Assembly (NCBI GenBank): GCA_965229695.1
Contig: OZ245921.1
Location: 806,001 to 870,000 of the forward strand
DNA: 64,000 bases
Source of the DNA: JANSYL01 sp965229695
GTDB taxonomy: Bacteria; Pseudomonadota; Alphaproteobacteria; Rhodobacterales; Rhodobacteraceae
Reading direction: 5' to 3'
Shown here: positions 31,928 to 42,518 of the stretch, piece by piece
Layout: each line of letters starts with the position of its first letter
How positions within the stretch are numbered: the first letter of the stretch is position 1
The notes under the pieces: model-generated
Told to the model about the DNA's origin: nothing
The model's database searches: none
What the model saw: the letters and a program-made list of their open reading frames with translations, nothing else
Program-made: the position numbers and the translations under genes

Positions 31928-34369
31928 ATGACGATGCAGGCCCCTGAAATACCGCCCGATCTGCCGCCACAGATTGAAGGTTGGTTCGTCAAGCGCGGAT
32001 GGTCGATCCACCCGCATCAGCGCGAGATGCTGGGCTTGGCCGAGGCCCCGTGCCAATTGCTGATCGCGCCCACCGGCGGCGGGAAGACCATGGCGGGGTT
32101 TCTGCCAAGCTTGCGCGATTTGGCGGATGGCAGGCATGGGGGGCTGCACACGCTTTACATCTCGCCCTTGAAAGCGTTGGCGGCGGATATCAAACGCAAC
32201 CTGACCGGCCCGATTGCAGAGATGGGATTGCCGATCCGGGTGGAGGATCGAACCGGCGATACATCAGCCCATACAAAGAAACGCCAGCGTGCGGACCCGC
32301 CGCATATTCTGCTGACCACGCCCGAAAGCCTGGCCTTGCTGATTTCTTATCCCGATGCCGCGCGCACCTTTGCGGGGCTGAAGCGTGTGATTGTCGATGA
32401 AATCCACGCCCTGGCCGAAAGCAAGCGCGGCGATCAGTTGATGCTTGCCCTGTCGCGGCTGTCGCAGCTTGCGCCAGGGCTGCGGCGCGTGGGGTTATCG
32501 GCGACGGTTGAAAGCCCCGATGCGGTTGCCCGGTTGCTGGCGCGCCACCCCGATCCTTGCGCCATTCTCGAGGCTGATCCGGGCCCGCCGCCCGACATTC
32601 AGATGCTGGTGACAGAAGAGCCACCCCCCTGGTCTGGGGGTGGTGGCAAATACGCCATTCCAGCAGTGTTAGAACAGGTGAAAGCCCATAAGACCACGCT
32701 GATCTTTCACAACACGCGCGCCCAAGCCGAGTTGTTTTTTCACAATCTTTGGCTGGTCAATGACGAGCAACTGCCCATCGGCATCCACCATGGCGCGCTG
32801 GCGCGGGAACAGCGCGAAAAGGTGGAAGAAGCGATGTTGGCCGGGGAACTGAAGGCCATTGTCTGCACGGGGTCGTTGGATTTGGGGATCGACTGGGGGG
32901 ATGTCGATCTGGTGATCCAGGTGGGCGCACCGAAGAATGTCAAACGCCTTGTGCAGCGTATCGGGCGGGCCAATCACCGCTACAACGCGCCGTCGAAAGC
33001 GCTAATCGTGCCTGCGAACCGGTTTGAGGTGATCGAATGTACCGCCGCGTTGGAGGCCGTGCGTGAGAAGACGCTGGATGGGGATGTGGCCCATTCGGGA
33101 CCGCTCGACGTGCTCTGCCAGCATATTCTGATCTGTGCCACGGCAGGCCCGTTCCTGGCGGATGAGCTGTTTGCCGAGGTGCGCACGACAGGCGCCTATG
33201 CCGATCTTGATCGCGCGGTCTTTGATCGGTGCTTGGAGTTCTGTGCCACCGGGGGCTATGCACTCAAGGCCTATGACCAATGGCAGCGTCTGGTGCAGCG
33301 GCCCGATGGCGCCTGGCAATTGCGCGATCCACGACGCGCGGCGCGGATTCGGATGAATATCGGCACCATCGTCGATGCCGACAAGATGCAGGTGCGCTAT
33401 CAACGCACGCGGGGTGGCGCGCCTTTGGGCGAGGTTGAGGAATACTTCGCCTCGATGCTGAACAAGGGTGATACCTTTCTGATCGGCGGCAAGATCGTGC
33501 GCTACGAAGGTATGCGCGAAATGGTGGTCGAGGTCAGCCGCACGCCTTGGCAAAAGCCCAAAATCGCGACCTTTATGGGCACGAAATTCGCCACCTCGAC
33601 CCAGCTTTCAGAGCGCATCCTGGCCATGTTCCGGCAACAGGATTGGCCGGACATGCCCGATCACACGCGCGATTGGCTGCAGCTTCAGCGCGAGGTGTCT
33701 AGGTTGCCCGAACGTGACCGGCTTTTGATCGAAAGCTTTCCCCATGACGGGCGCGAACATGTGGTGGCCTATGGGTTTGCCGGGCGCAACGCGCAGCAAA
33801 CCCTGGGGCTTTTGATCACCAAGCGGATGGAAGAGTTGGGACTGAACCCGATGGGCTTTGTCTCGACCGATTATGCGACGCTGATTTGGGGCTTGGACCC
33901 GGTCGATGACCCCTCGCCTTTGTTCACGCGCGACAATCTCGTTGAAACCATGCAGGCTTGGCTGGCCGATAACGCGGTGATGAAACGCACCTTCAAAGGC
34001 TCGGCCATCATCGCCGGACTGATTGACCGCGCAATGCCCGGCGGCAAGCGCAAGACCGGTCGGCAGGCGACCTTTTCCACCGATATCCTTTACGACACGC
34101 TGCGCAAATATGACCCCGATCATATCATGCTGGAAATCACCCGGCGCGAGGCCATGCGCGGGTTGGTGGATTTCGGACGGATCGAGGAAATGTTGGACCG
34201 GATTGACGGGCGGATCGACCATGCCCGGCTGACGCGGGTCACCCCATTGGCCGCACCGCTTTTCCTTGAACCAGGGCGCATTCCCATCGCCGGTCTGGCC
34301 GATCAACGTCTGCTGGAGGAGGAGGCGACGCGCCTGATGAAAACCGCCGGGCTTGACAGGACCGCCTAA
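31928..34369 (+). CDS. Ligase-associated DNA damage response DEXH-box helicase
   Basis: An 813-residue Lhr-like superfamily 2 helicase. Motifs: Walker A IAPTGGGKTMAGF (about 46-58), SPLKALAADI, TTPESLALL, the DEIH box in VIVDEIHALAESKRGD, VGLSATVESPD, and in the second lobe CTGSLDLGIDWGDVDLVIQ and RLVQRIGRANHR. The C-terminal half has FSTDILYDTLRKYDPDHIML. This matches the helicase that clusters with an ATP-dependent DNA ligase, an exonuclease and PdeM. Here only PdeM follows (34434), and no ligase is in the window. Start ATG 31928 follows copy 3 of the intergenic repeat. Confidence 0.9.
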   Translation: MTMQAPEIPPDLPPQIEGWFVKRGWSIHPHQREMLGLAEAPCQLLIAPTGGGKTMAGFLPSLRDLADGRHGGLHTLYISPLKALAADIKRNLTGPIAEMGLPIRVEDRTGDTSAHTKKRQRADPPHILLTTPESLALLISYPDAARTFAGLKRVIVDEIHALAESKRGDQLMLALSRLSQLAPGLRRVGLSATVESPDAVARLLARHPDPCAILEADPGPPPDIQMLVTEEPPPWSGGGGKYAIPAVLEQVKAHKTTLIFHNTRAQAELFFHNLWLVNDEQLPIGIHHGALAREQREKVEEAMLAGELKAIVCTGSLDLGIDWGDVDLVIQVGAPKNVKRLVQRIGRANHRYNAPSKALIVPANRFEVIECTAALEAVREKTLDGDVAHSGPLDVLCQHILICATAGPFLADELFAEVRTTGAYADLDRAVFDRCLEFCATGGYALKAYDQWQRLVQRPDGAWQLRDPRRAARIRMNIGTIVDADKMQVRYQRTRGGAPLGEVEEYFASMLNKGDTFLIGGKIVRYEGMREMVVEVSRTPWQKPKIATFMGTKFATSTQLSERILAMFRQQDWPDMPDHTRDWLQLQREVSRLPERDRLLIESFPHDGREHVVAYGFAGRNAQQTLGLLITKRMEELGLNPMGFVSTDYATLIWGLDPVDDPSPLFTRDNLVETMQAWLADNAVMKRTFKGSAIIAGLIDRAMPGGKRKTGRQATFSTDILYDTLRKYDPDHIMLEITRREAMRGLVDFGRIEEMLDRIDGRIDHARLTRVTPLAAPLFLEPGRIPIAGLADQRLLEEEATRLMKTAGLDRTA

Positions 34370-34433
34370 CGGTCGGTGGTTTGGGGCCGTTCGCAACTTG
34401 CACTTGGCCGATACAGGTCATAGTGAACAAAGG

Positions 34434-35105
34434 ATGAACGGATTCACGATCTCCCTTCGCGGGGCATCGCTTATGGCGTTGCCCTCGGGCGCGCTTTTCT
34501 GGCCGGATCGGGCGCTGCTGTGCGTCTCTGATCTGCATTTGGGAAAATCGAACCGCATCGCGCGGCGCGAAGGGCGAATGCTGCCGCCTTATGAAAGCCG
34601 CGAGACATTGGACCGCCTCGCCGCCGATATCGAAAACACCGCACCGCAGGAGGTTGTCTGCCTGGGCGATAGTTTCGACGATCTGGCCGCCGCTCGCGAT
34701 CTTGAAAAAACCGCGATGGACCAGCTTTCTATGCTAATGGCGGGCCGGCGTTGGGTCTGGATCGAAGGCAATCACGATCCCGGCCCGGTGGGTTTGGGTG
34801 GCAGCCATCAGGCCGAACTGTCCTATGATCCGATCACCTTTCGCCATATCGCGGAACCTGGGAAGGCGGGCGAAATATCAGGGCATTACCATCCAAAAGC
34901 CGGGATCAGGGCCCGCGGTCGGTTTCTGAGCAAACGGTGTTTTCTGGTTGATGCAGAGCGCATTATCCTGCCTGCTTATGGCGTTTATACCGGCGGGCTT
35001 TATTGCGACCATCCGACCCTTTCCAGCCTGATGTCGCCCGAGGCCACGGTGTTGCTATTGCCAGGCGACGACAAACCGCCGATGCCCATTCCGATGCCGC
35101 GCTAG
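34434..35105 (+). CDS. pdeM: Ligase-associated DNA damage response nuclease PdeM
   Basis: From ATG 34434 (AAAGGATG context) the 223-residue product is a calcineurin-like metallophosphoesterase. Metal-site motifs: CVSDLHLGKSNRIARREG, CLGDSFDDL, EGNHDPG and GHYHPKAGI. The family was named for its place beside DNA ligase-helicase clusters and is a predicted nuclease or phosphodiesterase. The neighbouring helicase (31928-34369) is 64 bp upstream in the same direction. Its stop overlaps the convergent LytTR gene in a shared CTAG. Confidence 0.9.
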   Translation: MNGFTISLRGASLMALPSGALFWPDRALLCVSDLHLGKSNRIARREGRMLPPYESRETLDRLAADIENTAPQEVVCLGDSFDDLAAARDLEKTAMDQLSMLMAGRRWVWIEGNHDPGPVGLGGSHQAELSYDPITFRHIAEPGKAGEISGHYHPKAGIRARGRFLSKRCFLVDAERIILPAYGVYTGGLYCDHPTLSSLMSPEATVLLLPGDDKPPMPIPMPR

Positions 35106-35920
35106 CGGATCAGACGATCACGGCGCAACGCGTCTAGATTGGCTTGGCTGATGGGCAGTTCGACACCGTTGACCAAAACCGCAATATGGCGCCGCCCCTC
35201 TTGCCGGATCTCGGACAAAGCGTCTTTCGACACCCAATGGGATCGGTGAATGCGATAGCCAGGCAGCTCCGCCAATTCTTCGATGGCATCACGAAACCGC
35301 ATCAAAAACCGCGTTTCCCCGCGCCGCGTGACCACGTGAAGATAATGGTCGCTGGCCGAGACATGCAGAAGCTCCTGCCCCAAATCGGCATCCAAGCGGC
35401 GCAAAAAGGCCGGGGGCTCAACAACCGCCGTTGGTGGTTCTGACACGGGTTGCTCGTCCGCCTTGGGTGGCGCTGGTCGCAGGTACGCACGCACAAAGTT
35501 AATCGCCAAGCAGATCACGAAGACCACGGCGATATGTTCAAAAACCCAAAGCACCGTGCCCAGATCGAAGCCCAGGACAAAATGGTTAAAGGCCCAAATC
35601 AAAGGCCCCAAGACAACGGATTGCACGATCGCCGCGACCATATCCGTGCCCAAACTGTCACGCGGGCGGGCGGGCAAGACGACCATCCGGATCAGATAAG
35701 CCAGCAAAAGCCCAGCGCCGATCAGGCCGCCCCAATAGGCCAATCGCTCGGCAAAGCTAAAGGTTTCATAGGTGGTAAAGGGCCCGATCATCGCGGTAAC
35801 CAGCGTTGCCAGGAGCCACGCCAGAAGCCGGATCAAAACCGGATGTTTCCATGTCACTGTCACGCCGACACCATTTAAGGACATCTTGGATTTCATTCCC
35901 AGTTTCATGTGCCGTAACAT
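35102..35920 (-). CDS. Membrane-bound LytTR-domain transcription regulator
   Basis: A 272-residue protein with four hydrophobic helices in the first 150 residues (RLLAWLLATLVTAMIG, YWGGLIGAGLLLAYLIR, MVAAIVQSVVLGPLIW, IAVVFVICLAINFVRAYL), a Pro-rich linker, and a C-terminal LytTR DNA-binding domain (about 170-268: ELLHVSASDHYLHVVTRRGE, YRIHRSHWVSKDALSEI). It has no receiver domain and no partner kinase nearby, so it probably senses a membrane signal itself. The first ATG at 35920 may not be the true one; 35908, 35896 and 35884 are alternatives. Targets are unknown. Confidence 0.82.
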   Translation of the reverse strand: MLRHMKLGMKSKMSLNGVGVTVTWKHPVLIRLLAWLLATLVTAMIGPFTTYETFSFAERLAYWGGLIGAGLLLAYLIRMVVLPARPRDSLGTDMVAAIVQSVVLGPLIWAFNHFVLGFDLGTVLWVFEHIAVVFVICLAINFVRAYLRPAPPKADEQPVSEPPTAVVEPPAFLRRLDADLGQELLHVSASDHYLHVVTRRGETRFLMRFRDAIEELAELPGYRIHRSHWVSKDALSEIRQEGRRHIAVLVNGVELPISQANLDALRRDRLIR

Positions 35921-35995
35921 AGGGCTGGGATTCGATAAAAAAGGACAAAAAAGCGGTTTGTATATAATGGGATATCATTAAAGACCGGTGCGCGG

Positions 35996-36424
35996 ATGAC
36001 AAACGATTTATTGCCCGATATCGCGTCCAAAATTCAAAGCAGTTTTGATCGCCAGGGGATGATGGCCCATATCGGCGCCCGCATTGATGTGATGATGCCG
36101 GGGCAGGTCACGCTCAGCTGCCCGATCACACCAGAGATCAGTCAGCAACATGGTTTCGCCCATGCCGGTGCGACTTTCGCCTTGGGCGATAGTGCGGCGG
36201 GTTATGCCGCCCTCACGCTCATGCCCGCTGAGGCTGAGGTGCTGACCGTTGAAATGAAGATCAACCTGATTGCGCCCGCCGCGGGCGAAAGACTGATCGC
36301 CATTGGAACGGTCGCCAAACCCGGACGGCGGTTGCTTGTCACCCAATCGCGCGTGATGGCGGAGGCCGCAAATGGCGACCGCCGCGATGTAGCTTTGCTG
36401 CAAGGCACGATGATCCCGGCTTAG
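35996..36424 (+). CDS. PaaI-family hotdog thioesterase
   Basis: A 142-residue hotdog protein. The key motif is QQHGFAHAGATFALGDSAAGYAAL, with the helix Asp in the position of the general base. VEMKINLIAPAAGERLIAIG and the following strand complete the fold. It likely hydrolyses acyl- or aryl-CoA thioesters; the substrate is unknown. It is divergent from the LytTR regulator (75 bp between starts) and convergent with folD, sharing TTAG for stops. Confidence 0.83.
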   Translation: MTNDLLPDIASKIQSSFDRQGMMAHIGARIDVMMPGQVTLSCPITPEISQQHGFAHAGATFALGDSAAGYAALTLMPAEAEVLTVEMKINLIAPAAGERLIAIGTVAKPGRRLLVTQSRVMAEAANGDRRDVALLQGTMIPA

Positions 36425-37320
36425 GCCGTCAAACCCTGCGGGGCCTCCAACCCATTGGCGCGGCAGCAAGCCGTCAAGGTATTGGCCAAAAGGCAGGCGA
36501 TGGTCATGGGGCCAACCCCGCCAGGCACCGGCGTGATAGCCCCTGCCACTGCAGCCGCGCTTTCAAAATGCACATCCCCGACAAGCTTGGTTTTCTCAGG
36601 ATTATCGGGATGTTGGATGCGGTTGATCCCCACATCGATCACCGTCGCCCCGGGCTTTACCCAATCGCCCGGGATCATCTCGGGTCGCCCGACCGCCGCC
36701 ACCAGAATATCGGCCCGGCGACAGGTCGCGGCCAAATCCTTGGTACGCGAATGGGCAATGGTCACCGTGCAGCTATCGCCCAGCAGCAATTGCGCCATCG
36801 GCTTCCCAACGATGTTTGAGCGGCCAACAACCACCGCCTCCATCCCCGACAAAGACCCGTGGTGATCCCGCAGCATCATCAAACAGCCCAGCGGCGTACA
36901 GGGCACAAGCGCGTCTTGCCCGGTGCCAAGCAGCCCAACATTCGAGATATGGAACCCATCGACATCCTTGGCAGGGTTGATGGTGTTAATCACCTTATCC
37001 GCATCAACATGATCGGGCAGCGGCAGTTGCACCAAAATTCCATGCACGGCCGGATCGTCGTTCAGCCGCTCGACCAAGGCCAGGATGTCGGCCTCGGGCG
37101 TTGCGGCATCAAGCTTGTGCTCAAAGCTCGCCATGCCCGCTTCAACGGTCTGCTTGCCCTTGTTGCGCACATAAACCTGGCTGGCCGGATCTTCACCCAC
37201 CAGAACCACCGCCAGGCCTGGGGTGATGCCATGATCAGCCTTCAGGCGGGTCACATGCTCTGCCACCTGCCCGCGCACCCGCGCCGCAAATGCTTTCCCG
37301 TCAATGATCGTCGCGCTCAT
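36421..37320 (-). CDS. folD: Bifunctional methylenetetrahydrofolate dehydrogenase/cyclohydrolase
   Basis: FolD interconverts 5,10-methylene- and 10-formyl-tetrahydrofolate with NADP. From ATG 37320 (GGGGCAGGGG directly upstream) it has 299 residues, the usual size. Motifs: SQVYVRNKGKQTVEAGM (catalytic Lys), VQLPLPDHVD, DKVINTINPAKDVDGFH, VVGRSNIVGKPMAQLLL, and the ending PVPGGVGPMTIACLLANT. The upstream gene fhs on the same strand supplies 10-formyl-THF. The ribosome site lies inside a degenerate copy of the intergenic repeat. Confidence 0.96.
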   Translation of the reverse strand: MSATIIDGKAFAARVRGQVAEHVTRLKADHGITPGLAVVLVGEDPASQVYVRNKGKQTVEAGMASFEHKLDAATPEADILALVERLNDDPAVHGILVQLPLPDHVDADKVINTINPAKDVDGFHISNVGLLGTGQDALVPCTPLGCLMMLRDHHGSLSGMEAVVVGRSNIVGKPMAQLLLGDSCTVTIAHSRTKDLAATCRRADILVAAVGRPEMIPGDWVKPGATVIDVGINRIQHPDNPEKTKLVGDVHFESAAAVAGAITPVPGGVGPMTIACLLANTLTACCRANGLEAPQGLTA

Positions 37321-37365
37321 CCCCTGCCCCTTCATCTTTCCAAAAATACGCAAATCCCGAGCCGC
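37321..37365 (-). repeat. Degenerate copy of the intergenic repeat, upstream of folD
   Basis: On the minus strand, GTATTTTTGGAAAGATGAAG is followed by GGGCAGGGG and the folD ATG. It shares the GTATTTTTGGxxAGATGAAG tail with copy 3 at 31830-31890, but the GC-rich stem has mostly decayed (GCCGCC...GGCGGC remains). It lies between fhs and folD. Confidence 0.5.
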
Positions 37366-37425
37366 CCAAAGGCGGCGACCGGATCGCAAGGGGTTCAAGG
37401 CCCCGCGCGATCCGGCCTGGCCCGA

Positions 37426-39102
<1,677 letters not shown>

Positions 39103-39306
39103 GGTGCCGGCTCCCTTCGCGCAAATCTGGTGCTTCACTCGCCTATAACGGGCACTTCAGGCGGGGTAAGGACCGATTCCGACATTTTCGCCGCGTGCCC
39201 CGTCAAAAGACGTTTCCGATGGGAAAATGCCGACCGCAAACAGAGCGCGGGAACAATTTCTTAAGTCAATCGTTGTTGAATCACCCAACTGCTTGGAGCT
39301 GCCGCC

Positions 39307-39393
39307 ATGAAATTGTCCCTGCCTGCGCTGATGATCTTGACTGGAACCGTCCTCGGAATGACGCCCGCAATCCTGTTGACCGCGCTCTTGTAA
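39307..39393 (+). CDS. Possible 28-residue hydrophobic small protein
   Basis: ATG 39307 to TAA 39393 encodes a 28-residue peptide starting MKLSLPALMILTGTVLGM and ending TALL. It is one hydrophobic helix with a Lys near the start. GGAGCTGCCGCC puts a GGAG ribosome site 8 nt before the ATG. It lies in the 300-bp gap between fhs and the MOSC gene. A single-helix membrane peptide is plausible; a chance reading frame is not excluded. Confidence 0.4.
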   Translation: MKLSLPALMILTGTVLGMTPAILLTALL

Positions 39394-39397
39394 CCGA

Positions 39398-40015
39398 TCA
39401 CCTCTGGCCAGTTCGCCCGGCGCGCCCGGCCTCCAGCTGCGGCCAGGGCGGCTGGTCTGGGATGTGAAGCCGGAGCGTTGCGCCGAGGCGCAACACGCCT
39501 TCACGTTCGACCCAGGCCGTGACGCCGCGCCGGTTCTTTGCCGCGGCTTTGAAGGCCTTGCCGCGCCCCGGATGGGATTTTTCGATCACCGGCGCGGGCA
39601 ATTGGCAGGGGCGGTTTTCCATATCAATGGTCAGGGTTGTGCCGGTGTCTTCGCATTGCAGGCGTGCGGATGGCGGGACATGGGTGAAGTTCGGAATACC
39701 CTCGACCACCATCGAGGCGCCGACCCAAGACGGGTCAAGCGACTGCACCCCCATCTCAGCGGCGATGGCGTCAAGCTCTTCGATGCTGATGATTGATACC
39801 TGCCGCGTGTTCCTAATCTCGGTTCCGCGCGAATATTGTGACAGCACGCGACTGTCGGAGGGGCGCGTCAGCCCGGCGCGGCTTTCGCCTTCGAACCCTG
39901 CAAAGCTCAGCGACATCTCGGTCAGTGGCGCAGTTTCCAGTGCTTTGTCACGGTCGACGTTATGGCCAAGCCACAGGATCTTGGCGGTGAACTCGGTTGG
40001 CAGCAAAGCGGGCAT
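39398..40015 (-). CDS. MOSC-domain protein (molybdenum-cofactor sulfurase-like)
   Basis: From ATG 40015 the 205-residue product is preceded on the minus strand by GAAAGGAGATGGTCCG, a strong site. It has TAKILWLGHNVDRDKAL, SISIEELDAIAAEMGV, VGASMVVEGIPNFTHVPPSARL, and the MOSC-like GRGKAFKAAAKNRRGVTAWVE with a basic cluster. Typical MOSC domains handle sulfur via a Cys; a cysteine in RLQCEDTGTTL is the candidate. Substrate unknown. Confidence 0.75.
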   Translation of the reverse strand: MPALLPTEFTAKILWLGHNVDRDKALETAPLTEMSLSFAGFEGESRAGLTRPSDSRVLSQYSRGTEIRNTRQVSIISIEELDAIAAEMGVQSLDPSWVGASMVVEGIPNFTHVPPSARLQCEDTGTTLTIDMENRPCQLPAPVIEKSHPGRGKAFKAAAKNRRGVTAWVEREGVLRLGATLRLHIPDQPPWPQLEAGRAGRTGQR

Positions 40016-40166
40016 CGGACCATCTCCTTTCGCAATGTTGTGCCCCTGCCCGCGCCATCGCTGCAACCCGAAACCTGCGCGCCCTGCGGCGCGTGGGCGC
40101 GGGGCGGCCCAGAGGGGGCAAAACGTGGTAGGTTGGCACCAGCGAGCGACGGATTGGAGAAGAGAT

Positions 40167-40457
40167 ATGGCAGATAAAACCGACTATTTCGCGCAGGCTC
40201 AGGCCCAGATCGAAACTTGGACGGCCGAGATGAAGAAGATGCAGGACCAACTCATGGAAGCAGGCGCCGCCGGCCAGGAGCAGGTGAAAAAGCAAATGGC
40301 CGCTATGATGGACCAGCGCAAAGAAATGGAAAAACAGCTCGAAGCGCTGGGCAAAGCCAATATGGACGCCTGGAAAGATATGCAGGCCGGGGTCGAGGCC
40401 GCTTGGAAGGCGATGGAGAAATCCATGGCCGACGCGCAGAAACGCTACAACAAATGA
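40167..40457 (+). CDS. Met-rich coiled-coil protein beside ftsH
   Basis: From ATG 40167 (TTGGAGAAGAGAT upstream) the 96-residue product is almost entirely helical and charged: AQAQAQIETWTAEMKKMQDQ, KKQMAAMMDQRKEMEKQLEA. Twelve of 96 residues are Met, spaced for a heptad-like pattern, and there is no signal or membrane segment. It resembles a small phasin-like or scaffold coiled coil, but I do not recognise it. A bidirectional terminator at 40541-40583 separates it from the convergent ftsH. Confidence 0.65.
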   Translation: MADKTDYFAQAQAQIETWTAEMKKMQDQLMEAGAAGQEQVKKQMAAMMDQRKEMEKQLEALGKANMDAWKDMQAGVEAAWKAMEKSMADAQKRYNK

Positions 40458-40540
40458 TCTGATCGGCCAGCGCCGGTTCTGGCTTTGGATGATCTTTCGG
40501 AGGCCAAGGGCCCTGGTCGCGCAGACCAGTTCCCGCACAA

Positions 40541-40583
40541 AAAAAGGAGCCCCCGAACCGGTGCAACGGTCGGGGGCTTTTTC
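40541..40583. terminator. Bidirectional intrinsic terminator, coiled-coil gene / ftsH
   Basis: A-run, AGCCCCCGA, 13-nt loop, TCGGGGGCT, then TTTT. A-run and T-run on opposite sides make it work for both the plus-strand coiled-coil gene and the minus-strand ftsH operon. Confidence 0.85.
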
Positions 40584-40601
40584 GTCTCGAAACGGGTTCG
40601 C

Positions 40602-42518
40602 CTAGGTCGGCTCGGGCTCCATCCCATCATCGCCCGAAGGCTTTGCCTTGGGCTTGGTTTTCGGGATCGCAGTCAAGGACGGGGTGCCACCCGAGGTCGG
40701 AGCGTCATCCTCATCATCATCGCGGTTCAGCGGTTCGCCCGCGATCACTTTGGTGATCTCGGACCCGGTCAGGGTTTCGTATTCCAACAGACCTTGGGCC
40801 AAGTTTTCCCATTCGTCGTTCTTTTCCGTCAGAACCCGTTTGGCCGTGGCATAGCCTTCGTCGATCAACTCCTTCACCTTGGCGTCGATCTTCTTCTGCA
40901 TATCCTCGGAATGGTTGGTGCCGCCGCCATAGGCGCCCAGATAGCTCTGCTGCTCATTGGCGTAATCGACCATCCCAAGCTCTTCGGCAAAGCCATATTG
41001 GGTGACCATGGCGCGGGCCATTTGGCTGGCCATTTTGATGTCCTGTGCCGCACCCGAGGTGACGTTTTCCTTGCCGAACTTCAGCTCTTCCGCCACGCGC
41101 CCGCCCATCGCCATGGCGATGCGGCTGGTGAAATAGGTGTAGCTGGCCGAGATGCGATCTTTTTCGGGCAAAGACAGCACCAGACCAAGCGCCCTACCGC
41201 GTGGGATGATGGTGGCCTTGTGGATGGGGTCATGCTGCGGCAGGTTCAGACCCACGATCGCATGTCCAGCCTCGTGATAGGCGGTCAGTTTCTTTTCATC
41301 GTCGGACATGACCATCGACCGGCGCTCGGCACCCATCATGACCTTATCCTTGGCGTTTTCGAAATCTTCCATCGTCACAAAGCGACGCCCAACACGCGCA
41401 GCGGTCAAAGCGGCTTCGTTCACCAGGTTCGCAAGATCGGCGCCCGAAAAGCCCGGCGTGCCGCGCGCGATAATGCGCAGGTCGACATCGGGTCCAAGCG
41501 GCACCTTGCGGGCATGCACACCCAGAATGCGCTCACGGCCCTTGATGTCGGGGTTCGGCACCTGGACCTGACGGTCAAAGCGACCGGGGCGCAGCAGCGC
41601 GGGGTCCAGCACGTCGGGCCGGTTGGTGGCTGCGACGATGATGATGCCCTCATTGGCCTCGAACCCGTCCATTTCGACCAGCAACTGGTTCAGCGTCTGT
41701 TCGCGCTCGTCATTGCCGCCGCCATAACCAACGCCACGCGACCGACCCACCGCGTCAATCTCGTCGATGAAGACGATACAGGGCGCGTTTTTCTTCGCCT
41801 GTTCGAACATGTCGCGGACACGGCTTGCCCCCACACCCACGAACATCTCAACAAAGTCGGAACCTGAGATGGTGAAGAAGGGCACGCCCGCCTCGCCCGC
41901 GATGGCCCGGGCCAGCAGCGTCTTACCAGTGCCCGGCGGGCCCACCAGCAGCGCGCCTTTGGGGATTTTGCCACCCAGGCGCGAGAATTTCTGCGGGTTG
42001 CGCAGGAATTCGACGATTTCCTCAAGCTCTTCCTTGGCCTCATCGATGCCGGCAACATCGTCAAAGGTCACGCGGCCATGTTTTTCGGTCAGCAACTTGG
42101 CCTTGGATTTACCAAAGCCCATCGCACCGCCACGGCCCCCGCCCTGCATCCGGTTCATGAAGAAAATCCAGATACCGATGAGTACAAGCACCGGCAGCCA
42201 AAGCGACAAGACGCTTAGGAAACCGGATTGCTCCTGCGGGGTTGCCTCAATGCGGATGTCATTTTCCAAGAGCAGCTCGGTGGTGTTCGCGTCGCCCGGT
42301 GCGACGGTCGAATACGACCCATCCCCGGTGACAAACTGCACATTTTCACCATCCAACGTGGCTGAGACGACAGCCCCGTTTTCGACCTGCTGCACGAAAT
42401 CGGAATAAGCCACACCGCGTTGATTGACTTGGCTCTGGCCGCCAGAGAACAGGTTGAACAAGGCCAGGATCAACAAGAACAGAATGACCCAGAAGGCGAT
42501 GTTTCTCGCGTTGCCCAA
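40602..42518 (-). CDS. ftsH: ATP-dependent zinc metalloprotease FtsH
   Basis: A membrane AAA protease that degrades misfolded membrane proteins and short-lived regulators. The best start is TTG 42518 (AAGGAG, 7-nt spacer), giving 638 residues. Two membrane helices (ARNIAFWVILFLLILALFNL; FLSVLSLWLPVLVLIGIWIF) flank a periplasmic domain. AAA motifs follow: GPPGTGKTLLARA, CIVFIDEIDAVGRSRG, RPGRFDRQVQV. The zinc site is YHEAGHAIVG. It lies 77 bp after tilS on the same strand. Confidence 0.95.
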   Translation of the reverse strand: MGNARNIAFWVILFLLILALFNLFSGGQSQVNQRGVAYSDFVQQVENGAVVSATLDGENVQFVTGDGSYSTVAPGDANTTELLLENDIRIEATPQEQSGFLSVLSLWLPVLVLIGIWIFFMNRMQGGGRGGAMGFGKSKAKLLTEKHGRVTFDDVAGIDEAKEELEEIVEFLRNPQKFSRLGGKIPKGALLVGPPGTGKTLLARAIAGEAGVPFFTISGSDFVEMFVGVGASRVRDMFEQAKKNAPCIVFIDEIDAVGRSRGVGYGGGNDEREQTLNQLLVEMDGFEANEGIIIVAATNRPDVLDPALLRPGRFDRQVQVPNPDIKGRERILGVHARKVPLGPDVDLRIIARGTPGFSGADLANLVNEAALTAARVGRRFVTMEDFENAKDKVMMGAERRSMVMSDDEKKLTAYHEAGHAIVGLNLPQHDPIHKATIIPRGRALGLVLSLPEKDRISASYTYFTSRIAMAMGGRVAEELKFGKENVTSGAAQDIKMASQMARAMVTQYGFAEELGMVDYANEQQSYLGAYGGGTNHSEDMQKKIDAKVKELIDEGYATAKRVLTEKNDEWENLAQGLLEYETLTGSEITKVIAGEPLNRDDDEDDAPTSGGTPSLTAIPKTKPKAKPSGDDGMEPEPT

